A DNA stretch of 64,000 nucleotides from Grifola frondosa (lineage: Eukaryota > Basidiomycota > Agaricomycetes > Polyporales > Grifolaceae), in contig LUGG01000006.1 in assembly GCA_001683735.1 (NCBI GenBank), positions 1,426,001 through 1,490,000 of the forward strand. Reading direction: 5' to 3'. Both the position numbers and the translations under genes were made by a program. Shown here in pieces: positions 37,525 to 49,263 of this stretch; within the stretch, counting starts at the first letter, position 1; the number at the start of each line of letters is the position of its first letter. The notes under the pieces are model-generated. The model was given only the letters and a program-made list of their open reading frames with translations. It was not told where the DNA came from and searched no databases.

Positions 37525-39623
37525 ATGTCTTCCGTTTCGACAGAGGAGCAAGAACAACTTGTCTTTAAGTTGTGCGGGCGCCATCTGGGGCGCGGCGGCT
37601 TTGTAAGTAGATCATAACTATCGGTCAAAGAACTAGAAATACTGAAAGTACTTTACAGGGCACAGTTTATCGTGCTGTCGAAACAAATCAACGCATTCAC
37701 GGAGATGTGGCCGTAAAGAAATCTCGCGTATCCCTGCAACGCAAGCGCACGATACTTAAGCATGAAAGCCGAATATTGCAACTTCTACAGGGCCATCCTG
37801 CCATCCCAGCTGTCTATGCTTACGGTCGATTCGAACATTTCGAATATATAGCGATGGAACTCCTTGGTCTCAGTACCAAAGAATTGTCTCCTCATCCACG
37901 AGGTACACCCTTGAAGACGGTACTACTCCTTGCTGATCAGATGGCAAGTCTTCATCTCCCCCGCTCAGCTCTAACATTGTCACTGATCACAGTCGTAGCT
38001 TTCTGCGTTGGAATATATCCATTCGTGCGCAATCATACATCGCGACGTTAAGCCTGACAATATGCTCATCTCGCTCGATGATCCCAATTGTATCCGCTTG
38101 ATCGACTTTGGAATTGCTGTCCAGTGCCCCTCAGGAACTCCTACAATCCGCGACCCAATCACCCAACGGAGGGGCATTGCAGGGACCATTAACTGGGTCA
38201 GTGTTAACGGATCATATGGCATACGTGAGTACCGGTGAGAATTTCTTTTGATATCCCTCTAATGTGTGTTTGTCTCTCTAGAGCTTTCCTGCCGTGACGA
38301 TCTTGAATCTCTGGCATATAATCTTCTATTTCTCATAAGAGGTGATCTGCCATGGGGGTCTACGGTGGATAACAGAGATGGAACTGTCTTCGGCACCATG
38401 ATACAGGTTCGTGAACAGAAACAGAGGTGGTCTGGCACAACGCTGGCAGACGGATATCCCCCTGAATTTGGCCAATTTCTCGACTACACTCGCACTCTAG
38501 GTTTCGAACAGGTGCCAGATTACTCCTGCTTTCGAGATATGTTCAAGGAACTGTATCTGCGTTCTAGTTTCGCTGATGATAGAGTGCTAGATTGGTCTCC
38601 AACGGAGTCCTGTCAGTCACATTTCATCGCATTATTTCTACCGAGTCTATATTAACACCATGCACAGCTCATATAGACGTTAGCACAGCAGCTCAGGAGA
38701 CAGGCGATCCAGATCCAATCTTAAGTGCTGGTCAACTTGTATACGTCCAGCTTCTAGCCGGTCCTTCAATTCAAGGTGTCCCTGTCAAAGACGCTTATTT
38801 TTGGCACGACCCAGCTTTCTCGCAGGATGAGTGGCTGTCACCTCCACGACCTGCAGTTGTGGTTCGTAGTGCATTCAATTCCCTCAAAAGGCGACATGAA
38901 GTCAAGGTGGCGGCCCTCAAATGTGGCGGACCTCCAGATGTGCTTCCGTCGGTGCGCATTGCTCATAGCACCGAACGACAAGATACGAACGGCTCAGATG
39001 TTGTTTGCACTCGCCTGCTTGGAACATTCCAGATACCTACTGTTATGCATATCCTTGCTTGAATACTTTCACGCCTATTGATGACCAGGTATAGAGTATC
39101 ATATCCATCTATTTTTTCTCTTTCGCTCACAGACTGTATTGATATCTTTCAGCCGATCCCCGCATATGTCCAGATCGATGCAAGCGATGCCCAACGCCTG
39201 TCAGAGAAGCTCGCTATGGGAGACTTGACGGTCACGAACGAAGAGGATGTGAAGGCCTTCGGGAGCATGCACAAGCGCGGCGACTTCCCTATATACGCAC
39301 ACATCACGGCTCTCCACCCTGACAGCATCGAGTCAGAACGAGCGGAATGGACGGGGGCTCGCGGCTGGTTTGACGAGCTCGTGAAAGTCAGCAAACGGCG
39401 AGCAATGGAAGATGCTTGGCCATGGACTGGCACCCCGGAGGCTGCCAACCAGGCGGAACCCGAACCAGGCACGGTCAAGTTATCTAGCAGCTATCGTGGA
39501 TTTGACCTAGATATGTGGGACGACGTCCAGGACGAACGCGACCGGTCCCTGACGCTGCCTCATGCGGAAGAAGAGCTGTTGGATGTGCAGATTCGGCATA
39601 TTCACGAGGTCATCGATCATTGA
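37525..39623 (+). CDS. Casein kinase 1-like protein kinase with novel C-terminal module (copy A)
   Basis: Starts [20 protein letters not shown] with a glycine loop LGRGGFGTVYRA. The ATP-anchoring Lys is in DVAVKKSR. The catalytic loop is [12 protein letters not shown] and the metal-binding motif [22 protein letters not shown] and [22 protein letters not shown] are the CK1-type substitutes for the usual APE region. After the kinase fold the product continues with a linker ([34 protein letters not shown]) and, after an intron near 39089-39151, a separate acidic module from [20 protein letters not shown] to the stop at 39621-39623, containing [21 protein letters not shown] do not recognise this module. 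One base is missing at 39014/39015: copy B has CGCTCTGC where this copy has CGCCTGC. The uncorrected frame stops at 39060-39062, before the last exon. The kinase call is firm; substrate and role are unknown. Confidence 0.85.
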
Positions 39624-40070
39624 GTCTTTCGGCGGCCTGTGGGTGCGCAATTGAGTCGGGTAGCCTTCAGGCTGTTCCAGTAAATAACGTGTGCGTGGAC
39701 CGTGTATTACTTGGTCTGTCGTCGATTTTCTCCATACATAATGAGCATTCGCGCTGCTCCTCATTATTGTCGAAAACAGGGCATCGCTGTGCATATGAAT
39801 GCGGTACAGCGGCGTCTACCTCAGAACGTTCGAGTCAAATGGGCAGAGGTAATACAACAATATTGGCTTGGCACGACGAGAGCCGCGTGTTTACTCATTG
39901 CTTACTGAAGGCAGCGCCTTCGACAATCGTTTTTGTCGGCTCTACGGCTGAACGTCGTGTTGGGCAGGATATACAAACGAGCCTTTCGTACGTGCTCCTG
40001 GCCCCTCCCATCCGTGTCCGCGTATCCTTACATGTGATGTTGTGCTAGACGGAGTCTAGAACGGACGTCA
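39624..40070. other. Convergent intergenic region
   Basis: About 450 bp between the 3' ends of the CK1-like gene (+) and the DUF6534 gene (-). No supported feature. Confidence 0.45.
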
Positions 40071-41761
40071 TTAGTGCTGTCCATACAGCCGCCCTTCTCG
40101 ACCATCTGCTGTCGAACATCGTTGGAGCACCGACACCGCGTCTCTCCGCAACATCCTCGGTGAAAATACATAGAATACACGACCGATCTTGGTATTAACC
40201 AGCACGGCGAAGCACAACCAATGTACACGAAGAACTGCCAATAACGATAAACCAAGAAGATAAACCAAGAAGAAAAGACACAGATACGCTGCGCTCGGGA
40301 GATCATGGTCGCCCGTGAGGTCGAGCGACGCTTTCTGGCGCTCGCTTGGGCTGTGGCTCGTGACGGGGCCCATCGCGATGCTCTCGGAGCCGTACGTCTC
40401 GAGTCCGCGACTGATGTTGACCTGGATGGGGCCGGCGCTGCGCTCGCCGAGCGTCTCGCGCGCGTACGCGGAGGAGAGCTGCGAGGACTCGAACGTGCTC
40501 TGCTTGCCGTAGCGCAGGGAGACGCGGTTGTTGAGCAGGACCATCATCGAGTTGCTGTAGAGCTTCGAGAGCACGAGCGAGGGCGCGGCGTGGTAGAAGT
40601 TGTGCTTGAATGTGAGGAAGAGCGTCAGCTCGATGATCGCGAATATCGCTGGGGTGTGTTAGCGTGTGCGGGAATGAAGGGGGCGGGGTGGACGTACCGG
40701 TGGCCATGCCGGTCTCGATGACGAGGCGGATGATCCTGTTGATTACTGTCGTTGTCTCCTTGAACCCGCCCGCCGGTTTCGTGACAACTACCCGCATGTA
40801 GACTCAGCGTGATGCACCAAGTGAGAAGGCAAACCCGGACACTCACCAGCAGGACCATGCAGAACGAGATGAGGATGTCACAGAATGCCGTTCCGCCGAG
40901 CCATACCTGCCATGCATTAAATGAGCGTCTAGCATACAAAAATTCCGTAGAGGGAGAGCGCGCACCGCGGTCGTCTTGAACGTGTCTTCTTGCGTGCCCT
41001 GGACGTTCTGCGTAATGAGCAACTGGATGCCCTCCGCCATCGCCGCGGCGCCCTGCATCAGCGCGATCTGTAGCGCCCATGTCAGACAAGCGGATACGGC
41101 GGAATGAGCTGTGGACGCACCAGGACGATGACTAGCGTCAGGATTCTGGAGGTGCTGAGCACGTATATGCGCCACGCGTAGAAGCACTGGATCGTCGCGC
41201 TGACTGGAGGGAGGAGACGCGAGTCAGCATCTGCGCGCGTGCCCGCGAGAGGGTACTCACTAACACCGGTAAGGACGGGAAGCGTGAACCACGTGAGGTA
41301 GAGCTCGGTGAGACTCTCGAAGTTGCCCCAACTGAGGGCGAGCTCGTGAAAGGAGTCGTGTGTGGCGGTGATGGTCTGCAGTGTCTCGAGCGTGAAGATC
41401 CAGAGGATGATGCCCTTGGTCACGCGCGAGTCGGGCATGCCGGCCTGGCTGTAGATGTCTGTTGCGGTCCCGTGAGCAGGAGACCGGAGGGCTGAGTGGA
41501 GGGACGGGACGTACACATCTGGACACAGAGGACCCCGTAGAGCGCCCAGTTGAACTGGTAGCCGATGACCTGTCATATCGATTTGCGGAAGAAGAAGTGC
41601 GATGAGCGGGGGATACAGTTCTGGAGCAAATCATGTTCTTGATGATGCTTACCAGCGGGCCCGTCCTGAATGCGGGATCAGCATGTTGGGCAAAGGGAAA
41701 GGGTCGAGCAAGACTTACAACTGGATGGTGAGCGCGGGACTGCACAAGCTGGATCAGCCAT
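40071..41761 (-). CDS. DUF6534-domain seven-helix membrane protein (Agaricomycete family)
   Basis: Reconstructed from MADPACAVP at 41761, then ALTIQL, TGPL and VIGYQFNWALYGVLCVQ, which is the typical entry into the DUF6534 fold. Helices follow across short exons: GIILWIFTLETLQTITAT, LTELYLTWFTLPVLTGV, TIQCFYAWRIYVLSTSRI, AFCDILISFCMVLLL, NRIIRLVIETGMAT and IFAIIELTLFLTFKHNFYHA with LYSNSMMVLLNNRVSLRYG. The arrangement (ATIQCFYAWRIY in loop/helix 4, NSMM..LNNR at the end) matches the family, a receptor-like group of unknown function that is expanded in mushrooms. One base appears to be missing from the CCC/GGG run at 41736-41738 in the first exon. The last part after SERQKASLDLTGDHDL is hydrophobic and unusual; the true stop may lie earlier than 40071 if another indel is present. 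Confidence 0.78.
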
Positions 41762-43424
41762 TTGGAGAGACTGCCAGGTAACGGGAGAGGAAGAGGCCTA
41801 TATGTATGTAATCCGATGAAGAGGCCATGGCGCTGGCGAAGATGCGGATTTAAAGCAGTGGTGCCGAGACCACCGTCCCAAACTAAGCTTAAATCTATTC
41901 ACACGCGCTTTGGGAGCGGACGATCCGCGCGTGGAAATCCGCGTCCTCAATCCGTGCAGGACCTGTGCGAACATCAAGGTGACAAGGCACTTGAATCAGC
42001 GAAGGCAAGACTTGTGCCGTCGTGCCTCAGGCCTCAGGAGCGATGGAGGACGGCATCCGGCGAATGGGCGACTATAATCGGACATTGACAATGGTGAGTA
42101 TCATCATGCATCATGTCGTGCGTGGTGGCATCAGAGCTCTGATTCGATGGTGGGATGTATAGTTCTGTCGGCGGAACCGCACGCACATCAAGGAATAAGT
42201 TCGTCGGGCTAGAAACCATGCGCACCCAGCAGGTGACCAGCCATAGGTCAGCCTGCGCATTGCGCAGAAAGGCTTTCCCGGCCAGCAGGCGCCGTCCGAG
42301 AATGGAAGTCGATGCCGCATTCCTGACCGGGTGTCGGAGGAATCCTGGCCTGGACAGCTCAAAGCCTCATTCAACGGTGGTTCGTGAGGTCTCATCGTAG
42401 GAAAATTTACTGCTAGCGGGCAAACCATGTCTTTGTATTATCAAAGGAGGAAGCATATCAATCATCAGAACATCAGCTATCATATCATTGATGTAACAGA
42501 GAACGAGAAGGCTCAATAAATGGGGAAAAGATTCTCCTGAACCCAATGACCTTGCACGCAAGCATCAGGTTGCCAAACAGTAACGCCCAACGATTTACAT
42601 ACGCATGACTGTTGATGCAGAAGAAGCTGGATTGCCATGATGATGGTGTAGCTAGAATTCACAGTTCAAGATGTACATGATATCCGTTAACAGCGTTGCG
42701 CGGGAGGCGGAGAACTTGCAAAACGCGGCAGTAAATTGTCGAGCGCCACAATGGTGTTGAATTTGAATCCGGTCGATCGATCTATGCGACCGGGGTCCTG
42801 CTCCGATCAGGCTGAACACGCAGCCAACTGTAAATATTGCTATTATTTGTATGCCCATGTCACTCAAATTCTGGGTCCTCGACATCTTATTACTCCGAAC
42901 GACAAGCCATCAACTCGCCGTCAGGCCTCAGGCCCTAGGGTGAATATCTCCATATGTACAGCTGACTTACCCACCGCCGGACTTCGCACACAGCCTCTTC
43001 TGCTCCATCACTTCGAACGAGCACATTCTCTGATCTGTCCGACTTTCTCCGCCTGCTCCCTTTCCCATTCGATCCCATTCGAGGTATGCTACTATTTTTG
43101 ACCTGCGCCACGCCCACCAACCAAGTCCGAGCTGTCATGAGTATCCTGATGAGTTCATTCCCCGATCAACATCACTCCGAAGACCTCGCAGAATGTGCAT
43201 GTGCTATTTTTTGCCTGCGAAACACGGACTTTCAATTAGCACCAATATTGGGATCCAATAGCGCCGAATTACACATCTTCAGACGATTTTGATCCTCATT
43301 CGGCACGCTTACGACTATGTAAATACCTCACCAGGGCGTTATCTCAAGTGATCTGACCCTCACAGATACACCAGCACTGACTGATTGTACTCAAACCCCG
43401 AACTAAGCACAGCATCAGCTCAAC
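41762..43424. other. Long divergent intergenic region
   Basis: About 1.7 kb between the starts of the DUF6534 gene (-) and the first GMC gene (+). It contains frames up to 121 codons on both strands, none with motif or splice support. It should include both promoters; no clear TATA box was found near 43425. Confidence 0.45.
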
Positions 43425-46400
43425 ATGTCTGCCAAACTCGATGATGTCGCCGGAAAGAGTTTCGACTACATCATTATAGGTACGTCTGTAACCCCGTCGG
43501 GGTCCTCGTCGCTCACCTCGCTCTCCAGGTGGCGGGGTTCGTACACTTGCCTCCATCCTAGACCGCCTCCACGTACTGACCTGCAGCACGCTATGACCAG
43601 ACCGCGGGGCTCGCGCTCGCCGCGCGCCTCTCTGAGGACCCCTCTATCTCCGTCCTCGTTTCGAGGGGGCGAGGCCAACCTCAACGACAGCGTCAACCGT
43701 GAGTGGCTCTCCCCCGCACGCACAACGACCTGACATGACGTGCGCGCCCTCAGTCCTCCCGATGCAGCGCCGCAAGCAGCTGAACAACCCCAAGTACGAC
43801 TGGGCGTTCAAGACAGTGAGTCGCACCCTGTTCCATCAGCAGCTTTGATGCGAGAGATGCGCCCCAGGTCGAGCAGCCGCATTCGAACAACCGCACGTAC
43901 GCGTGGCCGCGGTGCGTTGCGCTGAGCCTCTCCTTGTTCGTGCATGCACTGACGCTCTGATAGGGGGAAGGGCCTCGGGGCTCCTCCGCGATCAACTTCA
44001 TGCTCTGGAACAAGCCCGCCCGGGAGTACGTCCAAGGTATGCAGGCGTGCCTATATGCGCCCTGTTCCTACACTTCCCATGTCTGACTGGCGTGTGCCCC
44101 ACCAGCGTTCGAGCTGCTGGGGAACCCCGGCTGGACGTGGGAGCTCTTCGATAAGTATTCGAAGAGGGCGGAGAAGTGAGCTGCGCTCCTAGTTCGGTCC
44201 TGGCTGGCGCGTGACCGGTCTCTCGCAGGTTCATTCCGCCGGACCACGACACGGACGTGTTGACGTACGACTTGGCCTATCGCGGCCGGACAGGTGAGTC
44301 CCTCACACAGGTGCGAAGAGCTCTGGCTCATGTGATTATGATGCAGGCGCTATCATCACGTCCTTCCCGTCGGTGATCTCCAATCTCGAGCGGCCGTTGA
44401 TCCAGGTGCGCACCCTCATACCTCTGCTCCTCGAGAGACACTACTCACCATGCGCATATATGCACATTAGGCCATGAAAAAGCTCGGGATCGAGCACATC
44501 TTGGATTCCGTGAGTGTTCTCCGGCCGCTGCTCTCAGTTACCTGCTTATATGTCTTCACCAGTCGTCCGGCTTCGTACGTACCTCTGCTCGCCCGTCCAT
44601 GCGCACCGCAGTTGACATTCCGTCAGACCAACGGATCCTGCGTGACGGCCTCCACGCTCGACCCGCGACTCACACGCGCAGCTACGCCGGCAACGTATGT
44701 TCGTCCCTCTCAGCCTCCGCATTTGACCCATCCTTGGCAGATGTATTTCGCCCCCGCGGCCGCGCGCCCTAACCTCATCGTGCTCGTCACCGCCCACGTC
44801 ACGCGCATCTTGACGCGCACGAACGACGATGGAAGCATCACCGCCATGGGCGTGGAGTTCCTGTTCGGCGGGAGGCGGGCGCGGGCGCAGTGTGTGAAAG
44901 AGATCGTGCTGTGTGCTGGGTGAGCGCGCTGGTGTTTTAACTGATGATATGGTTTGGGCTGATTTGTATGGTGTGATGACAGCACCATAATGTCCCGCAG
45001 GTATGATGATTGGTGCGGTCAATGAAAGTATTTTATGACATCGTTTGTGTTGCGTAGATCCTGGAGCTCTCGGGTATCGGCGACCCGGAGGTGCTCAGGA
45101 AGGCGGGGGTGGAAGTCAAGCTCGAGCTCCCCGGCGTTGGGGCAAACGTCCAGGAGCACCTGTACTCTGGCGTGTCATACGGTACATCTCTTGCCGATTT
45201 ACTGATGTGTGGAAGTTCCTGACTTGTGCTTTTCCACAGAGGTGGTGAGGTCCGTTGTCGACGGCCACGAAGTGCATACATTCGACGCACTCATGAATCC
45301 CGACGAAGCTCAGAAGCACTTCGCGCTGCAGTAAGCCTTTACTTCCTCCTATGTCCTCTCCTCCCACACTTATCGCACCTTCTGACAACACACAGCTCCT
45401 CGGGGAAAGGCTCGCTCAACCTGAACACCATTGGGCTGACCTTCGTCCCACTCGACACGATCTGCGCAGACTCGCGCACGGTGCAGCGGACGCTCACGGA
45501 GACGATCCGCGCGGGGATCGCCGCGGGCACGTTCCCCGCTGGCCTGCGCAAGCAGTACGAGCTGCAGCTGGAGCACCTCGCGCAGAAGGTGCCGAGCCTC
45601 GAGATCGTGCTCGGCCCCGGGCTCATCGCGCCCTCCGGTGTGTCCCGCCCCCTGCGCGTCTGTGTGGGTGGCTGAGGCGGTCGCTGACGCGGCATGCAGG
45701 CGTGCCGGACCCGAACAAGAAACATGTGAGCCTGTGCTTCGGGCTGAACGCGCCGTTCTCGCGCGGCACGATTGTGAGTTGCGGGCCGCTGCAGTTCTAG
45801 TCCGCGAGGGTGACGTTTCTTTTGCAGCATATCGCGTCGAACGATCCGTTGGCGCAGCCGGTCATTGACCCGCATGTCTTTGAGCAGCCTTATGGTATGT
45901 GTTCTGAGTTGTGCTCTCCGCCTGTCCTCGTGAGCGCCTTTGGTGACGATGCGCACAGACCTTCGCTCAATGGTCGAGCTCGTGAAGTTCAACCGGCGCT
46001 TGGCCAAGACCGAGCCGCTCAAGTCGATCTTTGCAGGTACGACACACTGTATGATGCGGCGAGCCAAGCCTGACATCGGTATACAGAGAAGGAGGTATAC
46101 CCTGGTCCGCAGGTCGAGACGGACGAGCAGATCGCTGGTGCGTGTGCTTTTGTGGGTGTGGTTCATATTACTGACTCGGCGGGCCGACGTGCAGAATGGC
46201 TGAAGGGCGCGGTGGGGACGACGTTCCGTACGTGCTCAATTATTGCTCTCCGATTGCTGCTGCTGACTGAACACCCGCACGCAGACACGGTGGGCACGTG
46301 CTCCATGCTTCCTCTGGAGGACGGCGGTGTCGTGGACCACAGGCTTAAGGTGCCGCGTTCGCATCTCGCCTCGCATTTCTCGCTGCTCAATTCCGCCGGC

Positions 46401-46659
46401 CATCGTATTCTAGGTGCATAAGACTACGAACATCAGAGTTGTGGATGCTTCCATCATACCGCTGCACATCGGCAGCCACACGCAAGGTGCGTTCGCGTCC
46501 CTGGTGTCGGGGATCGCCGTGCTGATGATGTGATTTTTCGCAGCTATGGTGTATGCGTTGGGAGAGCAAGGTACGGTCGTATTTTTGTCGGTGTTGAAGA
46601 TCAGTATCTGATGAACGGACTTGCGCGTAGCTGCTGATATCATCAAGGGAGTGATCTGA
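43425..46659 (+). CDS. GMC (glucose-methanol-choline) family FAD oxidoreductase, no signal peptide
   Basis: Starts MSAKLDDVAGKSFDYIIIGG; splicing completes the FAD motif GGGTAGLALAARLSEDPSIS. Later landmarks are AWPRGKGLGGSSAINFMLWN (GMC signature 1 region), CVKEIVLCAG, PQILELSGIGDPEVLRKAGV (signature 2), GVGANVQEHL, and at the end the catalytic pair TFHTVGTCSMLPLEDGGVV and SHTQATVYALGEQAADI, stop at 46657-46659. GMC enzymes oxidise alcohols or sugars and pass electrons to oxygen or quinones. The lack of a leader peptide suggests an intracellular enzyme, as for some aryl-alcohol or alcohol oxidases. About 15 small introns are present. The frame is broken around 43648-43672, where VLV(x)EGGEANLNDSVN needs two more bases, and near 44660-44690. 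It is convergent with a second GMC gene. Substrate unknown. Confidence 0.87.
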
Positions 46660-46968
46660 GGTGATTTCCAGAAGATAGGAATTCTATTGTAAGAGTAGCC
46701 GTGTTGGCAGTTGGGATGCTTGCTGGTTCTCGCGACTGTGCATTGTGATGTTGATGGTGTTCTGTATTCTTGTATATGTAGTGTGCAGTGTAACAATGTC
46801 CCATTGTTTGGCGTTTTGAGTTATTACCCAATAAACGGTGTAAGATACATGGAGAATTCTCAACGAATGACAGGGTATACCGGATAGACTTTTAAAAACA
46901 GAAAAAGAGTTGTATAAGAAATTCGATAGTACATTTCAGCAGCGACACTTCCGATCCCGATATGCACC
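46660..46968. other. Convergent gap between two GMC oxidoreductase genes
   Basis: About 310 bp that must contain both 3' UTRs. No repeat or terminator-like structure stands out. Confidence 0.5.
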
Positions 46969-49263
46969 CTACCAAGCAGCCTTGATGAGGTCCGATGCTC
47001 GCTCGGCGAACGCATACACAGCAGCCTGAGGGTGCGCAGCCGGAATGAATGGCTTCATACAGGCACATCACCACGTCAACGCACGTACGACTCATCAGTC
47101 CAAACGGGTCACTCACGAAGACAGAAGCATCGACGATGCGCAGCCCGGTCACGTTCTTCACGCGCAGGCTCGCGTCGACGACGCCCACGCCGCTCCCTTC
47201 CGCAGACATGCGTGCGGTGCCGACAGGGTGGAACACGGTCGTCGTGAACGCCTGCGCGTACGCCTCGAGCTCCGCGTCCGTCGTCGCGTTCCCGAACGCG
47301 GGCACCGGCGCGATGATGTAACCGTCCCACGCGGGCGCGGTCACGAGCGTGCGCACGGCCTTGATCGCGCCGACCATGATGGCGAGGTCCACGGGATCCG
47401 TGAGCAGCGCGGGGTCAATGACCGGGTCCGCGAAGGGGTCGCTCGAGGCGAGCGTCACGGTCCCGCCTGTAGAGCACGAGTAAGCGGGATTGGACGAAGG
47501 GGTTTAGTTGTGCTTACGGGACGCGGGGGAGGCGACGGTGGTCACCATTGTGAGAAAGAAGCCAGTGTCGGGAGTAGGGACGACGAAAGAAACGAAACCG
47601 TTCTGCACATGCAAGTCAGTTCACCAGGGGACACTCAGACGATATCCTGCACTTACTACAGGGAGAACCTCAAAGTGAGCCGACGTCGGGCCCGCAGATG
47701 GGTCTGTGCTGCCGTCGAACGTGCTTTGCGGCAGCCTCAGCCACCCGATGTCGTTCGCACCGGGCACGCTGAATAGGCCAGTGCCCGTGGTGTTCCACTG
47801 CTCCAGCAGGTCCGCCACAAGTGTTTCGTTGCGGCTGACCGCCTCGAGCGTCAAATCTGAGTTGACGAGCCACTGGTTGCCGAGGAATGGGTGGTCGGTA
47901 AGGTGCTTCCCAACGTCGTCCAGCTGTACGAGCGGCGTCACTCCTGCTGAGCGGAGCACCGCCGGGTCACCGATACCGCTGAGCTGGAGGATCTGCGGGG
48001 TGCCAATCGAGCCCGCGCATAGGATGACTTCGTTCTTTGCGCTCACTATCATACGAGCGCCTGGGTGACCACGTTGTCATCACGCACGCTAACACTGATT
48101 TCATCGGTACTTACTAGATGAGTTCTGTGCCACCTCGACTTTGTTGAAAGCTGGCGTGCCCTTGCTGGAAGTCTGTACAAGCTTCGTGACTTGTGTTTGA
48201 ATGAGGACATCGAGGTTCGATCTAGAGAGAATGAGTTCCAGATATGCAGTGGCTGAGCTGCTTCGCCTTCCGAACGAGTCGACCGAATTCTGCGTCCATC
48301 CTATGAGAACGATGGTGTCAGCGAACTGTGCCATAGCAGACCCGAGGAATATCGGTCTACCAATTCCTATGGGGTTTCCCGAGTTCATGTCGAGATTGAA
48401 GGGGAACTCATCAGGAAGCTCATTTGTCGTGTTGAAGACGCGCGTGTCGACAGTAGTCGTAACACCAGGAATGCTGATTTTCACCGGACCACTCGTACCG
48501 TGTACTGCAGGGTTCACCTGGCCAGATGTGTTGTGGTTATCAGTAGATGTTACCAATGTTTCGCTCTATCGTGAACAAACGAGTGAGATTTATAAATATG
48601 AGAAGATGTATTGAAGATTACCTTCTTCATGTATGGCAGCATCTCATTCCAGGACCAACCCTCATCGCCGCTGACTTCAGCGTAGCGATTATAGTCATCT
48701 TCGGACCCTCGGGTCCATATCTCAAAATCTACATGAGAAACATAAAATGATTACGGATGAATATTTATGATTGGTATCTCAGCTCACTAATTGTGCTGGA
48801 TCCTCCAAGAACACGTCCTCTCGGATAGGGAATGGCCCTGCTGTCGAGACCAGATTGAGGAACTGTGGTGAAATTCCATGTTACGGATGTGTCCGGTGAC
48901 AATGTTGGCCCGAGGAATGGGACCTCGTCTGCTAGAATTCCAACGTTCCTTCATGCTCATCGTCAGACTTGAGCTCTTATTTGCGTTGTCACAACTCACG
49001 AAATTCCGGCCTCAACCACAAGCACAGTGAATGCTGAATTTTCAGTCAATCTAGTGGCAATCACATTCCCTGCGGTCCCCGCTGTGGAAAGAAGTGAGCT
49101 CGACATGATGCCGCTGATGTGACAACAAAGGTGATGAAGGTTACGAACCGCCTATGATGACGAAGTCATACTGCGTCTTCGGTAGCTGATGTGGGTCCGT
49201 GTAGAGCTTGCCATGCGCAATACTGCAAGCAGATATAGCTGAAAGAAAGAAAACGGATCGCAT
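46969..49263 (-). CDS. Secreted GMC oxidoreductase (aryl-alcohol oxidase / AA3_2-like)
   Basis: Starts at 49263 with MRSVFFLSAISACSIAHG, a good signal peptide, then KLYTDPHQLPKTQYDFVIIG and the FAD motif completed as GTAGNVIATRLTENSAFTVL. Further landmarks are SAKNEVILCAGSIGTPQILQ with LSGIGDPAVLRSAGV (GMC signature 2), GKHLTDHPFLGNQWLV, many N-glycosylation sequons in the middle region, and the catalytic pair FHPVGTARMS and AAHPQAAVYAFAERASDLIK. The stop is at 46969-46971. Secreted enzymes of this type supply hydrogen peroxide to peroxidases or reduce quinones during lignocellulose decay, using aryl alcohols or sugars as donors. A TATA-like element lies 80 bp upstream. It runs toward the intracellular GMC gene; the two are clearly different in sequence and so are not a recent tandem duplication. 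Confidence 0.88.

Noticed and set aside
47045..47776. Open frame of 243 codons on the plus strand
   Set aside because: Antisense to the secreted GMC oxidoreductase, whose motifs and splice sites explain this stretch.
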